Virus record (IMG/VR): IMGVR_UViG_3300036820_000022 | Coordinates: 1 to 58,220 of that record | Source: a virus | Direction: 5' to 3' (one strand) | Length of the DNA: 58,220 nucleotides | Shown here: positions 1-6,680 of the stretch, one piece after another | Layout of the letters: each line of letters starts with the position of its first letter | Position numbering within the stretch: position 1 is the stretch's first letter | Notes under the pieces: generated by a model | The model's input: the letters and a program-made list of their open reading frames with translations, nothing else | What the model was told of the DNA's origin: nothing | Databases searched by the model: none | Made by a program: the position numbers and the translations under genes

Positions 1-48
1 AATCTGGCGCGCGAAAGCGCTACGCTGGTTCGAATCCAGCCCTGCCCA
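1..48 (+). tRNA. tRNA-Tyr, 3' part (cut by window edge)
   Basis: The window opens just after the expected GTA anticodon. A long variable arm of the class II type, a T arm with TTCGAAT in its loop and a 3' acceptor strand (CCTGCCC plus A) follow. A long variable arm right after AATC fits tRNA-Tyr. It is host sequence outside the prophage. The identity is inferred, because the anticodon itself is outside the window. Confidence 0.8.
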
Positions 49-52
49 GATC

Positions 53-126
53 GCGGGCGTTGCATAGTGGTAATGCCCTTGCCTTCCAAGCAAGAGTCGC
101 GGGTTCGATTCCCGCCGCCCGCTCCA
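53..126 (+). tRNA. tRNA-Gly (anticodon TCC), phage attachment gene
   Basis: This is a full cloverleaf. Acceptor GCGGGCG (53-59) pairs with CGCCCGC (116-122), followed by T and an encoded CCA. The anticodon stem CTTGC/GCAAG closes the loop CTTCCAA with anticodon TCC at 85-87. The T loop is TTCGATT. The gene lies 4 nt after tRNA-Tyr. Its 3' half from base 81 is the attL core, so the integrated phage supplies the 3' half and keeps the gene intact. Confidence 0.97.
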
Positions 127-127
127 G
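81..127 (+). repeat. attL core, 47-bp direct repeat
   Basis: The 47 bases from the anticodon stem to one base past CCA are identical to 58094-58140. The match ends on both sides (T80 against C58093, A128 against C58141). This is the tRNA-3'-half identity block typical of tyrosine integrases that use tRNA genes. Confidence 0.95.
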
Positions 128-134
128 AAAAAAC

Positions 135-157
135 GCCTTATTTTGTAAGGCTTTTTT
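135..157 (+). terminator. Rho-independent terminator after tRNA-Gly
   Basis: Stem GCCTTA/TAAGGC with loop TTTTG is followed by six T. It would end tRNA transcription coming from the left. It is phage DNA, not host DNA, and the TTA at 138-140 is at the same time the stop codon of the leftward integrase. The prophage therefore brings its own terminator to the host tRNA operon. Confidence 0.75.
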
Positions 158-1385
158 CTTTCTTGGTCCGCTTGGCGGAAAGTGGCCGTGGGGCAACGTG
201 TGGGGCAGTAGCTGATTTTTGCTCACTCCCGATCTTCGCGAAGAGGTCGTCGAGTCGCTCGACCGCGTCGCCCACGCGCGAGCTGTACACGTGGCCGTAA
301 ACATCGAAGGTCGTCTTGATGGAGCTGTGCCCCATCCGGTCCCTCGCGATTTCCATCGGGACGCCGGCGAGCCCCATGAGCGCGTTCGCGGTGTGGCGCA
401 GCTCGTAGATCCGTAACTCGCGCGGGAACCGGTACTGCGTGTCGCCGGCCTCCCGCACGGCCTTCTCAGCCTCCTCGGCGGCGCGCACGAGCAACGGGCG
501 CCACCAATACGATCGAAGGCTCGTGAGGCGAATGAGGGCCCCCTGGCGGGTCGTAAAGACGGCGTCGCCGCTGCCTTCATCGAGGCATAGCTTTAGCCGC
601 CTGCGCAGCGCGTCGACGGCGATCGCCGGCAGATCAATCCGGCGCCGGCGCCGCTTCGTCTTGGTGGGCTCGAGGGTCGGGCGATAGCCGGTCGCTGCGG
701 TCGATACGAGGTCGGCCGTAACGAGCAGGTAGCCTTCGTCCAAGTGGACGTCGCGACGCCGAAGCGCGAGCAGTTCCGCCGGCCCCATCGTCGAGGTAAG
801 CGCCAAGATGACAAACGCCTCGAGGCGGTCGCCGCGCGCCGCCGCCAGTAGGAACCCGACTTCGGCCGGCGATAACGCGCGCATCTCTCGCCGCGGCATC
901 TTCGGAGGAGTAACGAGGGCGGCCGGATTGCGGGTAATAAGCTCGAGCTGCGTCGCCTCTCCGAGCACGCGTCGAAGCAGCGAATAGACCGCGCGCCGCA
1001 TCCGCGGGCCAACGTCGAGCTCGTCGATGTGCCGGCGCACGTCAACCGGCGTTATCTCGATGAGGCTCTTGGTCCCGAGCGATCCGAGGTGTTTGGACGT
1101 CCAACGGTAGTATTCGCGCGTGTTCGAACGCACGGGCGCCGTCTGAATCCATCGCTCCACGTATCGGGCAAGCGGCTCGAGGCTGCGTTCGTCGGTGCGC
1201 CGCTCGACGTAGGGTCGCATTTGCTCCTCGACTGCAACTCGGGCGCTGCGCGATCGGTCCGCGCGCCGGCCGAAAAACTTCTTGCGACTGCCGCGCGCAA
1301 TCGTAACCTGGGCGACATACCGGCCGTAGCTGTCGCTCCAATATACGGATCCCTCGCCGTTAGCGCGCTTTCGCTTCGCCGGCAA
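138..1385 (-). CDS. int: Tyrosine-recombinase integrase
   Basis: The 415-residue protein should integrate and excise the phage at tRNA-Gly. It has an N-terminal arm-binding part, a SAM-like core-binding part (about 60-165) and a C-terminal catalytic domain. Visible catalytic residues are the beta-hairpin Lys (about 242-244), Arg330 in YELRHT, His353 in MGHSS and Tyr363 in DVYGHV. The first Arg, expected in a TGxR context, reads STMG (Gly201), and the His of HxxR is Tyr327. A TTG start is used because no ATG or GTG lies between it and the upstream in-frame stop. Its stop codon lies in the tRNA terminator stem. Confidence 0.93.
   Translation of the reverse strand: MPAKRKRANGEGSVYWSDSYGRYVAQVTIARGSRKKFFGRRADRSRSARVAVEEQMRPYVERRTDERSLEPLARYVERWIQTAPVRSNTREYYRWTSKHLGSLGTKSLIEITPVDVRRHIDELDVGPRMRRAVYSLLRRVLGEATQLELITRNPAALVTPPKMPRREMRALSPAEVGFLLAAARGDRLEAFVILALTSTMGPAELLALRRRDVHLDEGYLLVTADLVSTAATGYRPTLEPTKTKRRRRRIDLPAIAVDALRRRLKLCLDEGSGDAVFTTRQGALIRLTSLRSYWWRPLLVRAAEEAEKAVREAGDTQYRFPRELRIYELRHTANALMGLAGVPMEIARDRMGHSSIKTTFDVYGHVYSSRVGDAVERLDDLFAKIGSEQKSATAPHVAPRPLSAKRTKKEKSLTK
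186..212. promoter_or_regulatory. Candidate left arm-type integrase sites (two copies)
   Basis: CCGTGGGGCA (186-195) and GTGGGGCAGTAGC (200-212) are direct repeats inside the 3' end of the integrase gene. The second recurs exactly at 58003-58015 beside attR. Distances to the two core repeats are similar, about 75-80 bp. Integrases of the lambda type bind such arm repeats flanking the core; the assignment here is inference from repetition and position. Confidence 0.55.
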
Positions 1386-1467
1386 TGGCTTTGGCAGCGC
1401 GTAGTAGGCGCCGCAGTTCGGGCGTGACTGTTAGGAACTCGATTCGTCCGTCAGCGTGTACTATCAC
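1360..1467 (-). CDS. Small ORF (35 aa) overlapping the integrase start
   Basis: A GTG-started ORF, beginning MIVHADGRIEFLTVTPEL and ending in an Ala/Arg/Lys-rich helix, reads into the first 26 bases of the integrase gene in another frame. The overlap suggests translational coupling, which would explain the weak TTG start of integrase. No family is recognised. It could also be chance, since it is very short. Confidence 0.4.
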   Translation of the reverse strand: MIVHADGRIEFLTVTPELRRLLRAAKAIAGEAKAR

Positions 1468-1475
1468 GCTGCCTG

Positions 1476-1967
1476 CTAAGGCAGTTCGTTCCACTGATCT
1501 TGGAGTTGAATGAAACGCTTTTCCCATTGCGAGCACGACGCGCCGTTGTGATCACCAAAATACAGGGCCGAGCATTTCGATAAAAGCTGCACTGCTTGCT
1601 CAATCTCGACGCCGCTATTGTCGAGGCCCTTCCAGTGCAATAAGTATACGGACCACGCATTGAGAAGTGCGCCTTGATATACCGTGTTAGGGTCTTTCTT
1701 TTTGCAATATTTGTTGTAGTCTACGTCAACCGATTTGAAGGTTGTAACTTCCGTGGCGAGAGTTCTCTTAATTTCATCCGCTGAAATGGCTCCGACGCTG
1801 CGCCCTGCGGCGGCCGTTTCCATTAACATAAGCGACGAAGACATCAGCTCCGAAATCGGTAATGAGGCACAGGTAATTTTGGCTGTTGCCCGCGCCGGGA
1901 GGAGCCCAACGAAGGCGTTGGCCGAAACCGACACTGCAAGCGCCATGGCCCAGCTAATTATCCTCAT
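1476..1967 (-). CDS. Secreted or periplasmic protein of unknown function
   Basis: The ATG at 1967 is chosen because GGAGG lies 11 nt upstream and the product then begins with a signal peptide (MRI, hydrophobic stretch, cleavage near PARATA). The mature part of about 135 residues has paired Cys residues and resembles small exported proteins of the Rap1a/Tai immunity type in layout; this is a weak resemblance. Lying between integrase and repressor, it is a likely lysogen-expressed cargo gene. Codon use is less GC-biased than in the phage core, which suggests later acquisition. Confidence 0.65.
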   Translation of the reverse strand: MRIISWAMALAVSVSANAFVGLLPARATAKITCASLPISELMSSSLMLMETAAAGRSVGAISADEIKRTLATEVTTFKSVDVDYNKYCKKKDPNTVYQGALLNAWSVYLLHWKGLDNSGVEIEQAVQLLSKCSALYFGDHNGASCSQWEKRFIQLQDQWNELP

Positions 1968-2099
1968 TTTCCACAGCCTCCAAAAAGTTGCGAATAAGCA
2001 TGAGCAGAGATTCTTAAGGCGACCACGGTGGCACAAAACCGAGGGAACATGCGTTCGTGGGAAGAACGAAACGACCACAGCCTATGACAGCTGCGAACG

Positions 2100-2765
2100 T
2101 CATTGAGCTTTTCGATCCCGAGACGCGCGAGCGGCAGGCTTGCCTTTCTCTCGCGGCATGGCTTCGTTCGGAGGAGTTCCAGTGTTGGCCTCAGCCCGAG
2201 CACCAAGCACCGGCTCCAGGCGACCCCCGAGCTTATCAAGACGCTGATGCGCGCGAGCAATTTCTTTCCGGAGACCTTGGGCCCAAAGTGGTTCCTCTTC
2301 GCCGGAAGACCCCGGCGGCGTAGCGGCGCCGCTTAGCTCGTCTCCTGTCTTTAGGCCGTCAACGAAGTTCCGGATGCTCCGCTGGCGCTGAGTCAAGCTG
2401 TCGTTCTCTTCTTCGACTATGTTCGAAGACTGCATGATCTTCGGAGCTACTCCAACCGCCTTCGCATCGGAAAAGAAATACTCGTACCACATTTCCTCGG
2501 CCGCATCGGACCCGAGGATCAAGCCATCGAAGCTAATCTTTAGCCGCTGAGCGGTCCTCGCCAGCAGTAGAACGTCGGGCAGATTATGGCCGTTCTCCCA
2601 GAGGGAGACAGACCCGCGGCTAGCCCCAATTTCATTCGCCAGCTCCTCTGACGTCAAATCGGCTCGTTCCCGAGCGTCGGCGATCCGGGCGCCAATTTCA
2701 GTAGCCAGCTGCTTGCGGACCACTTCGTCAAAGACCCCAGGCGGAATCCGCCGACGCTCGGGCAT
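2100..2765 (-). CDS. XRE-family repressor (CI-like)
   Basis: From the ATG at 2765 the protein is about 221 residues. An N-terminal helix-turn-helix of the Cro/CI type (ARIADARERADLTSEELA, then GASRGSVSLWENG) is followed by a variable linker and a Gln/Lys/Pro-rich tail. It is transcribed away from the rightward early genes and lies next to an inverted-repeat operator, so it is the expected lysogeny repressor. No Ser-Lys LexA-type self-cleavage domain is visible, so induction may not use RecA-stimulated autocleavage. The frame is open up to an ATG at 2822, but that lies inside the operator and lacks a ribosome site. Confidence 0.85.
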   Translation of the reverse strand: MPERRRIPPGVFDEVVRKQLATEIGARIADARERADLTSEELANEIGASRGSVSLWENGHNLPDVLLLARTAQRLKISFDGLILGSDAAEEMWYEYFFSDAKAVGVAPKIMQSSNIVEEENDSLTQRQRSIRNFVDGLKTGDELSGAATPPGSSGEEEPLWAQGLRKEIARAHQRLDKLGGRLEPVLGARAEANTGTPPNEAMPREKGKPAARASRDRKAQ

Positions 2766-2809
2766 CCTGGATATTTCTAGGCATGCCAGTATTCTTTCTG
2801 TGCAGGGTA

Positions 2810-2839
2810 TTGCACATAACATGTCACGGATGTTATACT
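2810..2839 (+). promoter_or_regulatory. Early rightward promoter with inverted-repeat operator
   Basis: TTGCAC (2810-2815) and TATACT (2834-2839) are separated by 18 bp. Between and over them lies a perfect inverted repeat, ATAACAT-N7-ATGTTAT (2816-2836). A repressor bound here would cover the promoter. The start of transcription would fall near 2846, only about two bases before the ATG of the next gene. Confidence 0.7.
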
Positions 2840-2847
2840 GCCGCGTA

Positions 2848-3087
2848 ATGGATGCTGAACAGGGCCAATCTCGGACGCTAGCATCGCTGCTTCAGCGATA
2901 CCGGGCAGACGCCATCGCTCAGGCGCTCGGCCGGTCGCGGTCGATAGCCCATGCCTGGCGCTCCGGGAAATATCTGCCTGACGTCGCCGCTCTCCCTGAG
3001 TTAGCCCTCTTCTTACGGATGGATCTAGAGGAACTCACGAGGATCGTCGCTGCCGATGCGAACGCGCGAAAAGCCGAGGTCGCCTAA
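2848..3087 (+). CDS. Cro-like small DNA-binding regulator
   Basis: A 79-residue protein with a helix-turn-helix pattern: LLQRYRADAIAQALGRSR followed by IAHAWRSGKYLPDVAALP, the spacing seen in XRE/Cro folds. It is the first gene rightward of the repressor, the Cro position. The ATG at 2848 lies about 9 bp after the -10 box, so the mRNA is probably leaderless or nearly so. A longer in-frame ORF exists upstream but would start inside the opposing repressor gene. Confidence 0.75.
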   Translation: MDAEQGQSRTLASLLQRYRADAIAQALGRSRSIAHAWRSGKYLPDVAALPELALFLRMDLEELTRIVAADANARKAEVA

Positions 3088-3089
3088 CC

Positions 3090-3410
3090 ATGACGACCAC
3101 CCTAGCGCCTGGGCGCCCCGCGCGCCTAAATCAGGCGGCCGAACCCAAGGTTAGGCGCCGCTCCGGCCGCCCGATCGCGGACCTGGTCTCGGCTTTCGAG
3201 ACCGCATTTGAAGCGCTCGTCGTCGAGAAAGATGACGCCGCGGTTATGCTGCGCGGCCTCGCAATGTTGTCGGCGGTCCACCGCCAGCTTCGCGCGCTTT
3301 CGGATCACTTAAGCGAACGCGCGGAACGGCTGCGCGGTCTCATTCCAGTGCAGAGCGAGATTGTTAAATCTCTCGATCGCGAGCTTTGCGCGCGGACGGC
3401 GGCGCGATGA
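3090..3410 (+). CDS. Early protein of unknown function
   Basis: A 106-residue basic protein with a predicted helical C-terminal half. It starts 3 nt after the Cro-like gene and ends in an ATGA overlap with the excisionase-like gene. No family is recognised. Its place in the immediate-early cluster suggests a regulatory or accessory role. Confidence 0.7.
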   Translation: MTTTLAPGRPARLNQAAEPKVRRRSGRPIADLVSAFETAFEALVVEKDDAAVMLRGLAMLSAVHRQLRALSDHLSERAERLRGLIPVQSEIVKSLDRELCARTAAR

Positions 3411-3685
3411 ACACGGCGCCAGAAAAGCCCGCGCGTCGGAAGCGTTCCAAACGTTTCCAGAGTCGAGCGCCTCTGATGACCGCCGCAGAGCGCAAGCTTA
3501 TGGCCGAGGGCTACGCCACCGTCCAGGAAGCCACGAAGTACCTCCGCTGTTGCAAGACGCGGACGTATGAACTGATCCACGGCGGCATCCTATCGCATGC
3601 GCGCCACGGTGGCAGGTTCGTCATTCCGTGGGCCGCAGTCAAGAGTTACGCGCGGCAATGCCTCGTCATTGGAAAGATCGCCTAA
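3407..3685 (+). CDS. Excisionase/HTH_17-type DNA-binding protein
   Basis: A 92-residue protein. The C-terminal half has the winged-helix pattern of MerR/excisionase proteins: YATVQEATKYLRCCKTRTYELIHGG, then a wing with RHGGRFVIPWAAV. It could be the Xis partner of the integrase although it is 2 kb away, or a general regulator. The ATGA overlap sets the start at 3407. Confidence 0.75.
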   Translation: MNTAPEKPARRKRSKRFQSRAPLMTAAERKLMAEGYATVQEATKYLRCCKTRTYELIHGGILSHARHGGRFVIPWAAVKSYARQCLVIGKIA

Positions 3686-3855
3686 TGCAGCGTCTTATCG
3701 ACTCTGTTTTACTGACCATAATTCTCGCGATGCTCGCCGCCGCGCAAGAACCGCACTACCATTTGATTTCCAACTTCATCGCCAACGCGCAGCAGGTTCG
3801 CGCGGAGATCGCGACTACCGCCAACACGTTTAACGCAGTCGCGGGGGCGTTGTGA
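3685..3855 (+). CDS. Small membrane protein (56 aa)
   Basis: TAATG overlap with the upstream gene sets the start. A hydrophobic segment (LIDSVLLTIILAMLAAA) near the N terminus is followed by an amphipathic helix. It may be a signal anchor. Function unknown. Confidence 0.6.
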   Translation: MQRLIDSVLLTIILAMLAAAQEPHYHLISNFIANAQQVRAEIATTANTFNAVAGAL

Positions 3856-4010
3856 ACGACGCGATGGACCTTGGCTACAAGCCGCACGACACCCCCGAAC
3901 TCCGCGACGGCAAGTTCATATTTCGGCGCATTACGCCTGCGCTTCGCCGCCTGCTGCGCGCTGCCAGAGCCATTGCGGCAGAGCGCGCCGAGAAGAAGAG
4001 CGCCGCCTGA
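3852..4010 (+). CDS. Small basic early protein (52 aa)
   Basis: A GTG-started ORF overlaps the stop of its neighbour by GTGA, and its own stop overlaps the next ATG. The product ends in an Arg/Ala/Lys-rich helix. Coupling at both ends is the main evidence that it is translated; no family is recognised. Confidence 0.6.
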   Translation: MNDAMDLGYKPHDTPELRDGKFIFRRITPALRRLLRAARAIAAERAEKKSAA

Positions 4011-4243
4011 TGGAGACGCCGGGCCTGAGCGATGTCCTCGCGATTAGTTGCTTGTCTGAAGTTGCCCGTCGCGCTGGTATCACTCGCACGCGCATCTTTC
4101 GCTTCCGGTGGCGGACGGCGCAAGCGCAACAGTCGCTCATCGAGCCGTTGGCCCAGGCGCTCTACCGCACTCCAGATTTCATTCGCGCCGCGATCGAGAT
4201 AGATCGCCGCCGCATCGAGCAATCACGCAAGGAGAAGAAGTAA
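4010..4243 (+). CDS. Small DNA-binding-like protein (77 aa)
   Basis: SCLSEVARRAGITRTRIFRF resembles a helix-turn-helix, with a second helix pair after it. It overlaps both neighbours by one base. It is possibly another early regulator; no specific family can be assigned. Confidence 0.65.
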   Translation: METPGLSDVLAISCLSEVARRAGITRTRIFRFRWRTAQAQQSLIEPLAQALYRTPDFIRAAIEIDRRRIEQSRKEKK

Positions 4244-4452
4244 TGCAGTGCCATGTCTGCGGCAAGTTCTGTGAAACTGACGGCGACCTCGGCGTCGAGT
4301 ACGGTTCGAGCCCGGTTGTCGTCCCGCTTCACGGCGAGAGCATCAAATGCGCGGAATGCTTCGAGGTAGTGCATTGCACCTGTGCCCGCGGCACGGTATG
4401 CATCGCCTGCGAGATGAGCACCGCACCGCTGCCTGCAGGGTTTATCTCTTGA
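4243..4452 (+). CDS. Cys-rich zinc-binding-like protein (69 aa)
   Basis: Starts MQCHVCGKFC and contains further CAEC, CTC and CIAC pairs, a pattern that fits two zinc sites. The TAATG overlap sets the start. It is one of many small Cys-rich proteins in this prophage. Function unknown. Confidence 0.7.
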   Translation: MQCHVCGKFCETDGDLGVEYGSSPVVVPLHGESIKCAECFEVVHCTCARGTVCIACEMSTAPLPAGFIS

Positions 4453-4745
4453 CTCTCGTGTTCGCTGCAGTCGCGGCTCTAGCCGTTGACGCCGTCGGGC
4501 TCGTCCTCGTCTTTTCGGTGGGCTATCACGTTGCCAAGCGCGTCGGCGAGCGGCAGATGCGCACGTCGTTCGTCGCGATTAACCGGGCGCTGATCGAGCT
4601 TCCGCCTTTAGAGCGCGAGCGCATTATCAAGGCCGCGCCGGACAAGATCGTCGGGCTGCTTCAAGCGGCGACCATGCGGCGCAAGGCTGCGGCTGCCAAG
4701 GCGCAGGGCGATGCTCAAGCGGTAGCTGCGGAGCGGCGGGCGTAA
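4449..4745 (+). CDS. Membrane-anchored helical protein (98 aa)
   Basis: A TTG overlapping the previous stop gives a product that begins with one transmembrane helix (FAAVAALAVDAVGLVLVF) and continues as a charged, Ala-rich helix. GTG at 4458 is an alternative start. The one-base overlap with the next gene supports the frame. Function unknown. Confidence 0.6.
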   Translation: MTLVFAAVAALAVDAVGLVLVFSVGYHVAKRVGERQMRTSFVAINRALIELPPLERERIIKAAPDKIVGLLQAATMRRKAAAAKAQGDAQAVAAERRA

Positions 4746-5041
4746 TGAATCAGCGTTCGCTTTTCGACCCTACCATCGACGCGCGGTTTACGGAGTTTCA
4801 CCGTGAGAACCCGGGCGTCTACGCTTTGCTCGTTAGCCTCGCGCGTCAAGCGAAGGCTGTCGGCAAAACGCGTATCGGCATAAAAGCGCTGTGGGAAACA
4901 ATGCACTGGAACGTTTGGCTGAATACCGACGAAGAGCCGCGGTTCAATAACAGCTACGTGTCTCGTTACGCCAGGCTGATCGTTGACAACGAGCCAGATA
5001 TAGCGCCGATGATCGCGCTTCGAAGGCTGAGGGCAGCGTGA
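4745..5041 (+). CDS. Conserved phage protein of unknown function (98 aa)
   Basis: The pattern FxxFHxxNPGVY, then RQAKAVGKTRIGIKALWE and FNNSYVSRYARLI is familiar from many siphophage early regions, where it stays uncharacterised. Helical, probably soluble. It overlaps both neighbours. Confidence 0.75.
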   Translation: MNQRSLFDPTIDARFTEFHRENPGVYALLVSLARQAKAVGKTRIGIKALWETMHWNVWLNTDEEPRFNNSYVSRYARLIVDNEPDIAPMIALRRLRAA

Positions 5042-5514
5042 AAGAGCAGGTTGGCGAGTTTACTCGCATCCTCGCGTTCGAACCTGGCTATGATAAGCGG
5101 GACGACGGCTATGGTGTTTACGGGATGAACCTGCGCTTCGTCCTCAAGGGCGAGCTTGGCGCCGTTCAGTTTCTGCTCTACACCGACTTCGATGTAAGCT
5201 CACTGCGCGAAGGTATTACGGGTCGCAGCAGCCGCGCCGTCGGCCCGATGCCCGCAGGCTTAGGATATCACGCGCTTAAGCCGTTGCGCGACGGCCAATG
5301 CGCTTCAGATTGCGAGTACGTCGAGGGCGGGAAGTGCTACTACGATGGCTCCGGGCTTAACGCTGAGGATCCGTTCGATATTCTCACCGACGACGGTGAG
5401 CCCGCGCTTTGGAAGTTTCTTGAGCAATACTACCGCGCGACGTTTGAACGCGCGGGATATCCGCCCGAGCTTGGGCGTCGATGGAAGCAACACTCTCAGG
5501 TGGCATCACAATGA
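5038..5514 (+). CDS. Conserved phage protein of unknown function (158 aa)
   Basis: A GTG start overlaps the preceding stop. The protein has an alpha/beta look, with a CASDCEYVEGGKCYYDGSG segment that could bind a metal or form disulfides, and it ends in an ATGA overlap with the exonuclease gene. I recall similar proteins beside phage recombination genes, without known function. Confidence 0.7.
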   Translation: MKEQVGEFTRILAFEPGYDKRDDGYGVYGMNLRFVLKGELGAVQFLLYTDFDVSSLREGITGRSSRAVGPMPAGLGYHALKPLRDGQCASDCEYVEGGKCYYDGSGLNAEDPFDILTDDGEPALWKFLEQYYRATFERAGYPPELGRRWKQHSQVASQ

Positions 5515-6674
5515 ATCAAAGTGTGTCGCGCGGCATCCCCATGTCCGCGAGTGCCTCTCGCCAGCGGGAGGACGATGCAATATCGCTGGCAACAAACGCA
5601 CGAACCGAGGAACTGAGTGGGCTGGAAAATGTCAGGTTCCAGCCCCCTCAGGGGTCTGCTTTGAGTAGCGCGCTTGCCGTCCGCCCCGATTGGGTTGATC
5701 TCTCCGATCTGCCCGCGGGCGTTGACCCGTTCGCCATCGCCGTATCCCGGACCGCACTGACGATTCCGCAATGGCTCTCCGTGCGCCGAACGGGCGTCGC
5801 GGCATCCGAGATCGCGTCCGTGCTTGGCGAGAGCAGCTTTAAGACGCCATTCGCACTTTTCATGGAAAAACTCGGCGAATGGGAGCCCGACGATCTTTCC
5901 GATAACGAGGCCGTCGAAATCGGGATCGACCTCGAAGAGTATTGCGGCCGCAAGTTCGCCGAGCGCACGGGGCGCAAGGTCCGCCGCGACAACTTCCTTC
6001 GCCGATGCGCCGAGCACCCGTTCCTGATCGCCGACGTTGACTTCGACGTCGTCGCTGAAGATGGCCAAGCGCCGGAGATCGCCGAGTGCAAGACGTCGCT
6101 CGGACGTGCGGCTTTCACTGATCTTTGGGGCGATGGGCCCTCGGACGTTCCGAACTCCTACGTGCTGCAAGTTATGCAGCAGCTCGTCGTGAAGGGCCGC
6201 AAGCGCGGTTGGATTCCCGCGCTGCTCGCCGGGCCGCGCGTCAAAGTCTACGTCGTCGAGTACCGCGCCGACCTGGCCGACATTATCGTCGAAGCCGCGC
6301 GCGAGTTCTACCAGCGCATGATCGACCGCAACCCGCCGCCGGTGACGTCGCTCGCCGACGCCAAGCGCGCCTTCCCGACGTCGCGCGCCATCGAAGTTCA
6401 GGCCAGCGCTGAGATCGCCGGGGCTGTTGCTGAACTCGTCGCCGCTAAGGCCGTCGAGAAGTCCGACAAAGCGCGCGTCGAGGAACTGCAAGGGAAGATC
6501 GCCGGCTTCATGGCCGATGGCGACACCCTCATGCTCGGCCGCACACGGCTTCTCACTTACAAAAACGTCGAGCGCTCGGGCTACACCGTTGCGCCGTCAA
6601 CTACACGGCAGTTTCGCCTCTCTAGCGCCACTGCTAACCCGCGTCCGTTTCGCCCGCGTGGCGACAAGGAGTAA
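5511..6674 (+). CDS. YqaJ/lambda-Exo-like recombination nuclease
   Basis: A 387-residue protein. GVAASEIASVLGESSFKTP is the YqaJ N-terminal motif, followed by the metal-binding PD-(D/E)XK residues: Glu in IGIDLEEYCG, Asp in DVDFDVVAED and the ExK of EIAECKTS. It should degrade double-strand ends 5' to 3' and feed the annealing protein encoded next. The C-terminal 90 residues form a charged helical tail, also common in this family. The ATG at 5511 overlaps the previous stop; the frame runs 30 nt further upstream without a good start. Confidence 0.92.
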   Translation: MNQSVSRGIPMSASASRQREDDAISLATNARTEELSGLENVRFQPPQGSALSSALAVRPDWVDLSDLPAGVDPFAIAVSRTALTIPQWLSVRRTGVAASEIASVLGESSFKTPFALFMEKLGEWEPDDLSDNEAVEIGIDLEEYCGRKFAERTGRKVRRDNFLRRCAEHPFLIADVDFDVVAEDGQAPEIAECKTSLGRAAFTDLWGDGPSDVPNSYVLQVMQQLVVKGRKRGWIPALLAGPRVKVYVVEYRADLADIIVEAAREFYQRMIDRNPPPVTSLADAKRAFPTSRAIEVQASAEIAGAVAELVAAKAVEKSDKARVEELQGKIAGFMADGDTLMLGRTRLLTYKNVERSGYTVAPSTTRQFRLSSATANPRPFRPRGDKE

Positions 6675-6680
6675 ACGTAC

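Noticed and set aside
20-580. Long leftward ORF across tRNA-Gly and the integrase end
   Set aside because: It is a frame shadow of the integrase and tRNA; composition (Arg/Ser-rich) is that of GC-rich off-frame reading.
5496-6491. 331-codon leftward ORF opposite the exonuclease gene
   Set aside because: No protein motif is visible, and the sense strand has clear YqaJ motifs. It is a typical antisense shadow in GC-rich DNA, unlike the intein case, where the antisense product shows a real nuclease pattern.
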